64,000 nt of DNA from JBKPNZ01 sp046732895. GTDB taxonomy: Bacteria; Actinomycetota; Thermoleophilia; Solirubrobacterales; 70-9. The notes under the pieces were generated by a model. That model had not been told where the DNA came from. It saw only the letters and a list, made by a program, of their open reading frames with translations, and searched no databases. The stretch spans positions 10,421-74,420 of the forward strand of contig JBKPNZ010000024.1 in NCBI GenBank assembly GCA_046732895.1, given 5' to 3'. Shown here one piece after another: positions 24,465 through 32,236 of this stretch. Position numbers and translations under genes: made by a program. The first letter of the stretch is position 1, and each line of letters opens with the position of its first letter.

Positions 24465-25739
24465 CTATGCCGGCTGGGCGAGTCGGGTCAGCAGCGCCGC
24501 AACCGGTCCCCGGCGGAGCGTCCGCGGCAGGGGCAGCCGATGTAGTCGCGGCTCGAAGTCTGGATCACGGAGGAAGCCCTGTTCCCGGGTGACGACCTTC
24601 CCAGCGGCCTCGACCAGCGCAGGATCGAACTCAGAGCCCGCGCGCAGGCTGAGTTCGAGCATGGCCTCCGTTTGGCTCAAGCCGGGCGTTCCGCCTGCGG
24701 TGAGTGCGCTCCAGGTGCGCGCCACCGCGATAACCCGGCTCGCGAGCAGGGTTTCGCATGCGGGGACGCCGAACGGACCGCCACTGCCGTCCCAATGCTC
24801 ATCGACGCCAACGGCGACGACGCCGGCCAGCGGATGAAGCCGGGGGGCGAGAATACGCGGCGGGCAGGATTCCCAGCTCTCGAGCAGCCTCTCCGCGTCC
24901 GCGACCAGGCGCCTCTCGGTCCTTGAGAGTGAGAGCTGATCGGCGATCGCCGCCGCGTAGACGGCCGTCGCCTGATCTGGAGTGAGGCGCCGGACAGAGC
25001 GACGGCGAGCCACGAACGAGAGGCCGACCTGCGGCAGCAGGATCACGCCCGCAAGCACGAGCAGCGCGAATACCCCTAGCGGACCGAGCAATAGCCACAC
25101 CGCGACCGCAAGCGCGACCATCCCCATCACCGCCGGGGCGAGATCCATGAATTCCGAGCGGATCAGCTCGCGAATGCGGTAGCCCTGGTAGAGCGGTGGC
25201 ACGATCAGCCGAGCGACCGCGAAGTTGATCGCCCACATCGCGAGCCCGGCGGTGTAGAGGGCGGGGGCCGTGGCGGCCGCGGAGGGCGGGGTCGCCAGGA
25301 GGAGCACGCCCTCGCCGGCAAGTAGTGCCAGGGCAAAGCTGGTCACAGTGACCACGTGGCCGGGCGAGGCAATCGGATCGCTGCGGATCACGAAGCGAGC
25401 GATCAGATCCGGGATCAACCAGATCAGCAGAGCCGGTAGCGGGCCGCCGATCGCCAGTGCCAACAGAGCGAGCACGATGCTCGCATCGAAGTAGGCGGCC
25501 GTGGCAAGTTTTAGTCGAGCTTCTGCGAAGAAGGCCACGGCAGCTATGGCCGCCAGCGCCGCAAGCATCTGAGGCTGATCCCAGCGCGCCGGTGGCGCCA
25601 CGATCGCAAACGCCGCACAGGTCACCGCCGCCGGGCCAAGAACCGCGGCGCAAGCGACCACTACGCGGGTCGGTCCCGCCCCTGCAATACGCCATAGCTG
25701 GAGTACTTTGTGCAGCGTTTGACGCTCCGTTCTGTACAC
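24465..25739 (-). CDS. Multi-pass membrane protein with degenerate HD-GYP domain
   Basis: A 424-residue protein. The N-terminal 250 residues contain about seven to eight membrane helices, resembling a MASE-type sensor. The C-terminal part keeps recognisable HD-GYP pieces: DEHWDGSGGPFG (normally a GSGYP-type loop), SRVIAVARTWSALTAGG, and GSEFDPALVEAAGKVV. The HD metal-binding motif and the earlier His residues are missing, so hydrolysis of cyclic di-GMP is unlikely. A binding or signalling role is possible. Start GTG at 25739 is preceded by GAGG and a structured leader. Confidence 0.7.
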   Translation of the reverse strand: MYRTERQTLHKVLQLWRIAGAGPTRVVVACAAVLGPAAVTCAAFAIVAPPARWDQPQMLAALAAIAAVAFFAEARLKLATAAYFDASIVLALLALAIGGPLPALLIWLIPDLIARFVIRSDPIASPGHVVTVTSFALALLAGEGVLLLATPPSAAATAPALYTAGLAMWAINFAVARLIVPPLYQGYRIRELIRSEFMDLAPAVMGMVALAVAVWLLLGPLGVFALLVLAGVILLPQVGLSFVARRRSVRRLTPDQATAVYAAAIADQLSLSRTERRLVADAERLLESWESCPPRILAPRLHPLAGVVAVGVDEHWDGSGGPFGVPACETLLASRVIAVARTWSALTAGGTPGLSQTEAMLELSLRAGSEFDPALVEAAGKVVTREQGFLRDPDFEPRLHRLPLPRTLRRGPVAALLTRLAQPA

Positions 25740-25812
25740 AACCTCGCGGCCCGCCGGCGAGTAGGCCCCAGCATAGTTGACGAACGAGAGGAGCGGGTTC
25801 TGTTTGGGAGCT

Positions 25813-25878
25813 GATCAGCCGGTCCGGTAACCCACAGGCTCTCCTTTCAGGCGAAAGTCCCAGCAAAGCCTACTGATC
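25813..25878 (-). promoter_or_regulatory. Structured leader RNA upstream of the degenerate HD-GYP gene
   Basis: On the minus strand three nested stems can form: GATCAG (25878-25873) with CTGATC (25818-25813), AGGCT (25871-25867) with AGCCT (25840-25836), and CTTTC with GAAAG around a 4-base loop (25857-25844). A TTGACA lies upstream at about 25915. The structure sits about 75 bases before the GTG start. It matches no riboswitch consensus I know. The rest of the gene-free stretch 25740-26109 shows nothing else clear. Confidence 0.5.
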
Positions 25879-26109
25879 GGCGTATCCCACAGCTGTGTCT
25901 TGGAGGATTTGTCAAGCAAGGTGGTCGCTAACTCCGGCGTTTCTCTTCGATCCCGGAGCGGTGCGCAGTCACCGCGCCGACTCGCTGTCTTCCGTCGGCC
26001 GTCACTGCGTCGCGGTCGCTCAGACCCCAGCGATCAGGTTCGCGCTCCGGGATCATCCCGATCAGCTCGGCGATTGTGACGTCGACCTCATGGCCGAGCT
26101 CATCAACGA

Positions 26110-27762
26110 TTAGGTAACCGCGATCATCCGGCCCACCGAGGGGACGAGGATGCCGCGACGCCCGACCTGGACCCGCCTCAGGACAAAGAGCAGGTAGGGC
26201 CCGGGAGGGGCAGCACACCGGTCGCTCGGCCCGCCGATCGTGAGCTCGCCGCCGCTCGCCTCGCCGTCGAAGAGGACGACGCACCGCTGGTTCTGGTCGA
26301 AGGAGTGGGTCATCGAGCCGAGTCCCATCAGCGTCACGCCGTGGATGGGACCGTGCTCGAAGCCGATCTCGTAGGGCGTGGAATAGGTCATTTGCGATGA
26401 GGCAGAGGCGATCGCCGGGCGATCCCTGTCGGCAAGGATCGACAGGTAGGGCGGCGAGTAGAAGCGCACGTCGGGGCGCTCGCGAGGGCCGCGACGGTGG
26501 CGGCGCAGCTCGGACTCCCCGCTGCCGGTTATGACCCGCCCGTCGGGCACCAGGAGCGCAGTGTTGTGGTAGCCGCGCTGGCCCCCATCCGGCCAGGGGG
26601 CGTCGGTAATGATCGCCTCGGTGACCGGGTCGATGATCTGCGCTCGGCGCGGATCTCCCGGGTTGCCGCCGTCCCCGTTGACCACGAGCACCCGGGCATC
26701 CGGCAACAGCACCGCCGCGGGATGTGCACGGGCGATTCCGGTGTCGATCGTGCGCCAGCGATCCCGCTGGGGGTCGTAGATGTGGGCTCGCGACGCCAGC
26801 TCGACGTTGCCGGTGCCATCCTCGGTGCCGGCACCGATGACGAGAATGCGGCCGTCCGCGAGCAGCGCACTCGATGCCCCGGCAGCCGGTCTGCGGCCGC
26901 CGGCCGTCGGGCGGCGGCCGTTGGGGCGCGAAACGAAGCGGTCGCCGTCGGGACGGCCGGTGTAGCTGAGGAGGTAGACCCGCCCGCTCTGGCCGAGCAT
27001 CGCCACCTGGTGCGCCCGGCCGGCGACGAGGACCGGGCGCGGGAGCAGGAAGCTGTGCGTGTAGTCGGCGCCGGTGGGAGAGACGTCGGGAACATCGCGA
27101 TGGGGGACGAGGAGGCTCCACGGCTCCGCGTCGCTTTGTGGGTCGTAGACCTGAATCGTTCGATTCTCGGTCTCGCCCCAGTCGCTAAAGCCGGAGATGA
27201 CGAGCATCCTCGCGTCGGAGAGCCGGGTCGCGGTCGGATACCAGGCGGGGCCCCCGATTATTCGCTGATCGACCGGCGACCACACACCACCCTCGCCGCT
27301 ACGCGAGTCGAAGAGCAGCGCGTACTCGAGCCCCGACTCGGGAGGCTTGCGCTGTCCGCCGACGTAGAGGGAGCGTCCATCGGCGAGCAGGGAGTGCCCG
27401 GCGCAGAACAGGCTGTCGCCGTCGCCGCGCATCGGGAGATCCATCCTGTCGACCGGCCCGATCGAGCCCGGCGCAGCCGGGTCAAAGGCGAAGTTGACGA
27501 CGCCGCCGGCCGTATAAGCGCGATCGGTCGCGCCGGTGATCAGGACGCGACCGGAGGGCAGCAGCGAGGCGTGGACGGGGGCGATGCCGTCCATGCTCAA
27601 AAGCTCACCCCAGGACCCGGCGGTGGGATCGGCATCCCGTAGCGGAGCCGGGGGCGTGGTGTCCCCCGGCGCCAGGTAGCGCCACCCGAGCACGACCCCG
27701 CCGACCGCCGCGCCGCCGCCGATCAGGAGACTGCGGCGACTGACGCGTCCCGAGAGCGGCAT
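26110..27762 (-). CDS. Tat-exported galactose/glyoxal oxidase-like copper radical oxidase
   Basis: A 550-residue protein with a twin-arginine signal (SRRSLLIGGG). A seven-bladed kelch propeller and a C-terminal DUF1929 domain follow. All residues of the copper radical site are recognisable: Cys120 in LFCAGHSLLADGR, Tyr175 in WYPTATRL (the Cys-Tyr crosslink pair), Tyr398-His399 in RGYHNTALLVPDGRV and His486 in MTHSFDQNQR. Tat export suits a folded metalloprotein. Substrate cannot be told; bacterial relatives (GlxA-type) oxidise aldehydes or alcohols of sugars to acids or aldehydes with H2O2 release. Confidence 0.9.
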   Translation of the reverse strand: MPLSGRVSRRSLLIGGGAAVGGVVLGWRYLAPGDTTPPAPLRDADPTAGSWGELLSMDGIAPVHASLLPSGRVLITGATDRAYTAGGVVNFAFDPAAPGSIGPVDRMDLPMRGDGDSLFCAGHSLLADGRSLYVGGQRKPPESGLEYALLFDSRSGEGGVWSPVDQRIIGGPAWYPTATRLSDARMLVISGFSDWGETENRTIQVYDPQSDAEPWSLLVPHRDVPDVSPTGADYTHSFLLPRPVLVAGRAHQVAMLGQSGRVYLLSYTGRPDGDRFVSRPNGRRPTAGGRRPAAGASSALLADGRILVIGAGTEDGTGNVELASRAHIYDPQRDRWRTIDTGIARAHPAAVLLPDARVLVVNGDGGNPGDPRRAQIIDPVTEAIITDAPWPDGGQRGYHNTALLVPDGRVITGSGESELRRHRRGPRERPDVRFYSPPYLSILADRDRPAIASASSQMTYSTPYEIGFEHGPIHGVTLMGLGSMTHSFDQNQRCVVLFDGEASGGELTIGGPSDRCAAPPGPYLLFVLRRVQVGRRGILVPSVGRMIAVT

Positions 27763-27893
27763 TCAGGTCGAGTCTAGGGGCACGTAGATGGCCGAAACCA
27801 GCGTGACGGCCCGAACGCTCCCGGCCGGTGGGGCCAGAGGATTCTGCCGAGGAGCTCCTCCATGAGAAATGGCTCTGTCAAGCCCAAGTCGAA

Positions 27894-27916
27894 ACGCCCC
27901 GCACGTTGCGGGGCGT
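27894..27916 (-). terminator. Hairpin terminator for the membrane protein gene at 27976
   Basis: ACGCCCCGCA (27894-27903) pairs perfectly with TGCGGGGCGT (27907-27916) around CGT. On the minus strand the stem is followed by TTTCGACTT. It lies 60 bp beyond the stop of the small membrane protein gene and before the copper oxidase start. Confidence 0.75.
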
Positions 27917-27975
27917 CTCGGGGTACAGGGAGGAGAGATATGTGTTTTTTGTCTGTGTGAGGTAGGTCGGTTCTG

Positions 27976-28335
27976 TTAGGCGCTGCGGGCGGCGCTGAAT
28001 CGCGTCATTGCGGTCAGCGTCACCTGGGCGGCGCCGATCCCGACCAAAAAGATCGCTTCGCTCACTGCGTCCGTGGCAATTCCGAGCCCGATTCCGGTTC
28101 CGATCGCGAGCACCGACAGCATGTAGTCGAAGCCGGCGTGCGCGGAGAGGGGCATCGTCCGGAGCGGGCTCTCGACCTGGAGCGCGAGGGTGAGGAGCAG
28201 GGCTCCGAAGGCGACCGCGACGACCGTCGCGAGCGCGCCGAAGCCGAGCAGGAAGGGCACGGCCATGATCGCCGGCGCGGCGAAGACCTCGATTGCGCCA
28301 TGCACGGAGACCGGGATGCCACGGGTGAGCGTCAT
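27976..28335 (-). CDS. Small four-helix membrane protein
   Basis: A 119-residue protein with four hydrophobic segments (about 15-33, 38-55, 66-85, 92-110). The first contains HGAIEVFAAPAIMAVPFLL. The pattern resembles SPW-repeat type membrane proteins but I do not see a clear SPW motif, so function is left open. ATG 28335 is preferred over a start 51 bases upstream, because the shorter form begins at the first conserved-looking segment and avoids covering the palindromes at 28348-28387. Those palindromes suggest control by a Crp-type regulator. Confidence 0.7.
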   Translation of the reverse strand: MTLTRGIPVSVHGAIEVFAAPAIMAVPFLLGFGALATVVAVAFGALLLTLALQVESPLRTMPLSAHAGFDYMLSVLAIGTGIGLGIATDAVSEAIFLVGIGAAQVTLTAMTRFSAARSA

Positions 28336-28347
28336 TACGACATCAGA

Positions 28348-28387
28348 ATACGAACGTATGTGCGCTTTGTGTGTGACTGGGATCACA
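28348..28387. promoter_or_regulatory. Crp-type palindrome and second palindrome in divergent promoter region
   Basis: TGTGACTGGGATCACA (28372-28387) is a perfect match to the Crp/GlxR consensus TGTGA-N6-TCACA. Thirteen bases closer to the minus-strand gene lies ATACGAACGTAT (28348-28359), a palindrome ATACG-N2-CGTAT. Both are between divergent genes (the membrane protein at 27976-28335 and tlyA at 28446). Regulation by a Crp family protein, perhaps the one encoded at 20206, is inference. Confidence 0.65.
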
Positions 28388-28445
28388 GAGGAAGCCCGGG
28401 AAGATCGCTGCGAGCGGGAATCCGGTCGCGCTGTACCTTTGCCGC

Positions 28446-29234
28446 ATGCCGCAGCGCCGCATCGACACGCTTTTGGCCGAGCGCGGGCTTGCCGGATCGC
28501 GCACTAGTGCCGCGCAGTCGGTGCGAGCCGGGCAGGTGCGCATCGGCCGCGACGGGCCGGTGGCGCAGAAGCCGAGTCAGCTCGTCGCCGAGGACGCCGA
28601 TCTGATCCTCGCCGGGGAGCGTCCCTACGTCTCGCGCGGAGGAGTGAAGCTGGCGAACGCACTCGATGCGCTTGACATCGACGTCGCCGGGCGCGACTGC
28701 CTGGATGTGGGCGCCTCGACCGGTGGCTTCACCGACTGCCTGCTTCAGCGCGGCGCAACGCGCGTGATCGCCCTTGACGTCGCCTACGGCCAGCTGGACT
28801 GGCGCCTGCGAAGCGACGACCGCGTGACGGTCGTCGAGCGCACCAACGCGCGGGCGCTCCGCTCAGAGGATCTCCCGTTCGAGCCGCAGCTCGCGACAAT
28901 CGACGTGTCGTTCATCTCGCTCGCCAAGGTCCTGCCGGCGGTCACCGCCACGCTGCGAGCAGACGGCCAGGTGCTCGCGCTCGTCAAGCCCCAGTTCGAG
29001 CTTGCGCCGGAGCGGGTCGGCAAGGGCGGGGTCGTGCGCTCGTCCGATGCCCGCCGCGAGGCGCTGCTGGGGTCAGCGGCCGCCGCCGAGGCGTCTGGCC
29101 TCGCGGTCAAGGGCTTCGCCTCGTCGGGCCTACCGGGGCCGAAGGGCAACCGCGAGACGTTCCTGTGGGCGGCGCGAGGTGGGGAACCGCTGGCGGACCT
29201 CGAGGCGGCCGCACGAGAGGTGGAGCCGGGATGA
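28446..29234 (+). CDS. tlyA: TlyA family rRNA (cytidine-2'-O)-methyltransferase
   Basis: TlyA methylates ribose of cytidines in 16S and 23S rRNA and influences capreomycin sensitivity in mycobacteria. The 262-residue protein has an N-terminal S4 RNA-binding domain (MPQRRIDTLLAERGLAGSR to about residue 65). An FtsJ-like Rossmann domain follows, with the SAM motif DVGASTGGFTD and the downstream ATIDVSFISL and LVKPQFE motifs. Length is normal. Its last bases overlap the nadK start (ATGA). This tlyA-nadK-recN neighbourhood is common in actinobacteria. Confidence 0.95.
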   Translation: MPQRRIDTLLAERGLAGSRTSAAQSVRAGQVRIGRDGPVAQKPSQLVAEDADLILAGERPYVSRGGVKLANALDALDIDVAGRDCLDVGASTGGFTDCLLQRGATRVIALDVAYGQLDWRLRSDDRVTVVERTNARALRSEDLPFEPQLATIDVSFISLAKVLPAVTATLRADGQVLALVKPQFELAPERVGKGGVVRSSDARREALLGSAAAAEASGLAVKGFASSGLPGPKGNRETFLWAARGGEPLADLEAAAREVEPG

Positions 29235-30109
29235 GCCTCCGCACCGTTGCCGCCCCAACGGCCATTCAGACGGTGGTCCTGATGACGCACTCCGACGCGC
29301 AGGACACGGCGGATGCCGTTGCCGCGGCGGCAGCGGCAGCCGAGCGCAGCGGCTGCAGGCTGCTCGGGGACCCGGAAGAGCTCACCAAGCACGCCGACGT
29401 GGCGCGGGGGATCGAGCCGCTCGACGGCCTTCCGACGGCACCGGATCTATGCCTCGTCCTGGGTGGAGACGGGACGCTGCTCCGGGCCCTGGGCCGCTTC
29501 GCCGATGCCGAGGTCCCCGTCTTCGGCATCAACTACGGCACGATCGGCTTCCTTGCAGCCGCCGAGCGCGACGCCCTGGATCAGGGTTTGGAGCTCGCCC
29601 TCTCCGGCAGCTTCGAGGTCGTGCAACTACCCGGCCTGGATGCCACCGTCCACGGCACAACCAAGCTCGCCCTCAACGACGTCTCGTTCACGCGGCAGCC
29701 GCACGGGCGGGTCGCGGAGCTCTCCTACGCTCTCGGCGGGCAGGAGGTCGGGCATGTCCGCTGCGACGGGCTCGTCGCCGCCACGCCGACCGGATCCACC
29801 GGGTACAACCTCGCGAACAGCGGGCCGATCCTGGCTTGGGGGGTGGAGGGGTACGTCGTAAGCTTCGTTGCTCCGCACACGCTTACGGCTAGAGCCCTGG
29901 TGGTCGCACCGGACGACGTCCTGCACGTCCGCAACGAGGGCCGCCGCGACGCGGTCGACATCGCGCTCGATGGCGAGCGCGAGGGTGAGCTCCAGCCCGG
30001 GGAGGAGATGGAGGTGCGCTTCCGCGACATCGCCGGTCGGCTTGCTCAGCTCCCGGGCTCGAACTTCTACCGGCGCATGCGCGACAAGTTCGGCCGCCTC
30101 GCGTACTGA
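29231..30109 (+). CDS. nadK: NAD kinase
   Basis: NAD kinase phosphorylates NAD to NADP. The 292-residue protein carries the signature GGDGT (78-82) within CLVLGGDGTLLRALG, INYGTIGFLA after it, and the NAD-binding loop ATPTGSTGYNLANSGPIL. The length is standard. ATG 29231 overlaps the tlyA stop and gives the usual N-terminus; an upstream in-frame stretch lies inside tlyA. It is followed after about 5 bp by the convergent marR gene. Confidence 0.96.
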   Translation: MSLRTVAAPTAIQTVVLMTHSDAQDTADAVAAAAAAAERSGCRLLGDPEELTKHADVARGIEPLDGLPTAPDLCLVLGGDGTLLRALGRFADAEVPVFGINYGTIGFLAAAERDALDQGLELALSGSFEVVQLPGLDATVHGTTKLALNDVSFTRQPHGRVAELSYALGGQEVGHVRCDGLVAATPTGSTGYNLANSGPILAWGVEGYVVSFVAPHTLTARALVVAPDDVLHVRNEGRRDAVDIALDGEREGELQPGEEMEVRFRDIAGRLAQLPGSNFYRRMRDKFGRLAY

Positions 30110-30114
30110 GCCGG

Positions 30115-30573
30115 CTAGCCCGTCAGGAGCTTTCGCAAGAGACCGGCAAGCTGCTCCCGCTCGTCGCCCTCGAGGGGGGCGAGAAGGCGGCGCTCGGCGC
30201 CGGAGAGGGCCCGCTTCGCATCGGCCAGCCACGCCCGCCCGGCGTCGGTTGCCTCGAGCGCATAGGCGCGACGGTCGGCGGGGTTGCGCCGGCGCACGAC
30301 GTAGCCGCTCGACTCGAGCTCATCAACGATCGCGACCATCGTGGTGCGGTCGACTCGCATCGATTCGCCGAGCGCCTGCTGCGAGATCGGCCCCTCCGCG
30401 GCGATCACGGTGAGGCAACCGAAGTGCTTGACCGTCAGCCCGATGGGCGCGAGGACCTCAGTGGCCAGCTCGTGCGCGCGGTTGTGCGCCTTGGCGAGCA
30501 GAAATCCCGGATGGGACGAGAGGCTCTCGGGTAGCGGGGGGGGCGACGAGGTCGACGAGGCGGGGGCCGGCAT
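30115..30573 (-). CDS. MarR family transcription regulator
   Basis: A 152-residue winged-helix repressor. The DNA-binding part is clear: GPISQQALGESMRVDRTTMVAIVDELESSGYVVRRRNPADRRAYALEATD split across the HTH and the wing, flanked by dimerisation helices. It is divergent from a drug-efflux type MFS gene, the classic arrangement for a local repressor. A -10-like TATAAC on the minus strand (30588-30583) lies about 9 bases before the ATG, suggesting a leaderless transcript. The N-terminal 15 residues are Pro/Ser-rich. Confidence 0.92.
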   Translation of the reverse strand: MPAPASSTSSPPPLPESLSSHPGFLLAKAHNRAHELATEVLAPIGLTVKHFGCLTVIAAEGPISQQALGESMRVDRTTMVAIVDELESSGYVVRRRNPADRRAYALEATDAGRAWLADAKRALSGAERRLLAPLEGDEREQLAGLLRKLLTG

Positions 30574-30593
30574 GCTCGGTATGTTATAAGGCT

Positions 30594-30616
30594 GATCGTC
30601 AGCGGTGCTGACGATC
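30594..30616. promoter_or_regulatory. Probable MarR operator
   Basis: GATCGTCAGC (30594-30603) and GCTGACGATC (30607-30616) form a perfect 10-base inverted repeat around GGT in the 78-bp region between the divergent marR and MFS genes. MarR dimers bind such palindromes. Its place next to the marR -10 element would allow the protein to repress both genes. Confidence 0.75.
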
Positions 30617-30651
30617 CCATTTCAGTCATCCACAGGAAGACGGAGGTTCGT

Positions 30652-32190
30652 ATGGCGCGCAAGTGGTGGACGTTGATCGCGGTCTGTGTGGCGACCTTCA
30701 TGTTGCTGCTCGACATCACGATCGTCAACGTTGCCCTGCCGTCGATCCAGTCGGACCTCGACGCGAGCCTGTCGAGCCTGCAGTGGGTCGTGGATGCATA
30801 CGCGCTCACGCTCGCTTCGTTCCTGCTCGTCTTCGGCTCGCTCGGTGATCGCCTCGGACGCCGGCGCATCTTCGCCATCGGCTTCGGAGTCTTCACGCTC
30901 GCCTCGCTCCTCTGCGGCCTCGCGAGCGACCCGACTGTCCTCAACCTCTTCCGCGGTCTGCAGGGCGTTGGCGGTGCGGCGATGTTCGCCACCTCGCTCG
31001 CCCTCATCGCGCAGGAGTTCGAGGGTCGTGAGCGTGCGAAGGCGATCGGCATCTGGGGCGCGACGGTCGGTGGCGCCGTGGCGGTCGGGCCGCTCGTCGG
31101 CGGCCTGATCACCGACGGCCTGGGCTGGGAATGGATCTTCTTCGTGAACGTCCCGATCGGGATCGCGGCGATCTTCCTCACGGAGACCCAGCTCGCCAAT
31201 GTGGCGGCGACCGACCCGCAGCCGATCGACTGGGCGGGCGTCGTCACCTTCTCCCTCGCCCTCTTCGGCCTGATCTTCGGCCTGATCCGAGGAAATGCTG
31301 AGGGATGGGGGAGCGCCCAGATCTTGATTTCTCTGATCGGCGCCGCCGTGTTCATGGCGGCCTTCGTCGCGATCGAGGCGCGACGCGAGAACGCGATGCT
31401 CGACCTGTCCCTCTTCCGGGTGTCGTCGTTCGGAGGAGTATCGATCGTGGCGTGGGCGCTCTCGGCGTCGATGTTCGCGCTCTTCCTCTACATCACGCTC
31501 TACATCCAGGACGTGCTCAACTACTCACCGCTCGAGGCCGGGGTGCGATTCCTGCCCGTCACCGTCGTCTCCTTCGTCGTCGCGCCTGCCGCGGCGAATC
31601 TCTCCGGCCGCATTCCGGTGCGAGTGCTCATGGGCGTCGGGCTGATCCTCGTCGGCGTCGGTCTGCTCCTGATGCACGGAATCGAGCTGGGCGACAGCTG
31701 GACCGGCCTGCTCCCTGGGTTCCTCGTGGCCGGAGTCGGGATCGGGATGACAAACCCGATGATCGCCGAGACCGCACTCGGCGTCGTGCCGCCGGCGCGG
31801 GCCGGGATGGCGTCGGGGATCAACTCGACGTTCCGCCAGGTCGGGATCGCGACCGGTGTGGCGGCCCTTGGCGCCATCTTCCAGTCGCAGATCGCCTCGA
31901 AGCTCGCGGAGCTTGCTCCCCAGGCGCCCCCGCAGGCCGCGGATGCGATCTCGTCGGGAGCCATCGAGCAGGCTGTTCAGAGCGCGCCGCCCCAGGCCCA
32001 GGACCAGGCCATTGACGCCGCGAACAGCGCCTTCCTCAGCGGTTTCAACGAGATCATCCTGATCGGCGCGCTGGTTGCCATCGCCGGCGGGATCCTTGGG
32101 CTCGTGCTGGTTCGTCAGCGCGACTTCGTCGGCGCTCCGCAGCCGCAGGCCGAGGAGGCGCGCGCGCCCGAGGGCGTACCGGCCAGCTGA
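30652..32190 (+). CDS. MFS transporter, DHA2 (EmrB/QacA) family
   Basis: A 512-residue proton-coupled efflux pump with about 14 membrane helices. It begins KWWTLIAVCVATFMLLLDITIVNVALPSI, read here in two parts, with motif D1 (LLDITIVNVALP) typical of DHA2 drug exporters. Motif A appears as GSLGDRLGRRR after helix 2, and motif C-like VGGAVAVGPLVGG in helix 5. Divergent from a MarR gene, so substrate-inducible multidrug or metabolite export is likely. A GGAGG ribosome site lies 5 bases before the ATG. The C-terminus is a Glu/Pro-rich tail. Confidence 0.92.
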   Translation: MARKWWTLIAVCVATFMLLLDITIVNVALPSIQSDLDASLSSLQWVVDAYALTLASFLLVFGSLGDRLGRRRIFAIGFGVFTLASLLCGLASDPTVLNLFRGLQGVGGAAMFATSLALIAQEFEGRERAKAIGIWGATVGGAVAVGPLVGGLITDGLGWEWIFFVNVPIGIAAIFLTETQLANVAATDPQPIDWAGVVTFSLALFGLIFGLIRGNAEGWGSAQILISLIGAAVFMAAFVAIEARRENAMLDLSLFRVSSFGGVSIVAWALSASMFALFLYITLYIQDVLNYSPLEAGVRFLPVTVVSFVVAPAAANLSGRIPVRVLMGVGLILVGVGLLLMHGIELGDSWTGLLPGFLVAGVGIGMTNPMIAETALGVVPPARAGMASGINSTFRQVGIATGVAALGAIFQSQIASKLAELAPQAPPQAADAISSGAIEQAVQSAPPQAQDQAIDAANSAFLSGFNEIILIGALVAIAGGILGLVLVRQRDFVGAPQPQAEEARAPEGVPAS

Positions 32191-32236
32191 GCTCCTGTCG
32201 CGGGGGTGAATCCGTCCACGCCCGTCGCTAGAACGG

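Noticed and set aside
22885..24837. Long plus-strand frame across the secreted hydrolase and tRNA region
   Set aside because: Crosses a recognised gene on the other strand and a tRNA; no motif in it.
25928..26115. Minus-strand peptide stretch containing DELGHEVDVTIAELIG
   Set aside because: Looks protein-like but is the end of a shadow frame of the copper oxidase gene with no own start or ribosome site.
27916..27926. GGGTAC near 27920 as a second SigB-type promoter
   Set aside because: No GTTT at 14-17 bases upstream; it overlaps a terminator hairpin.
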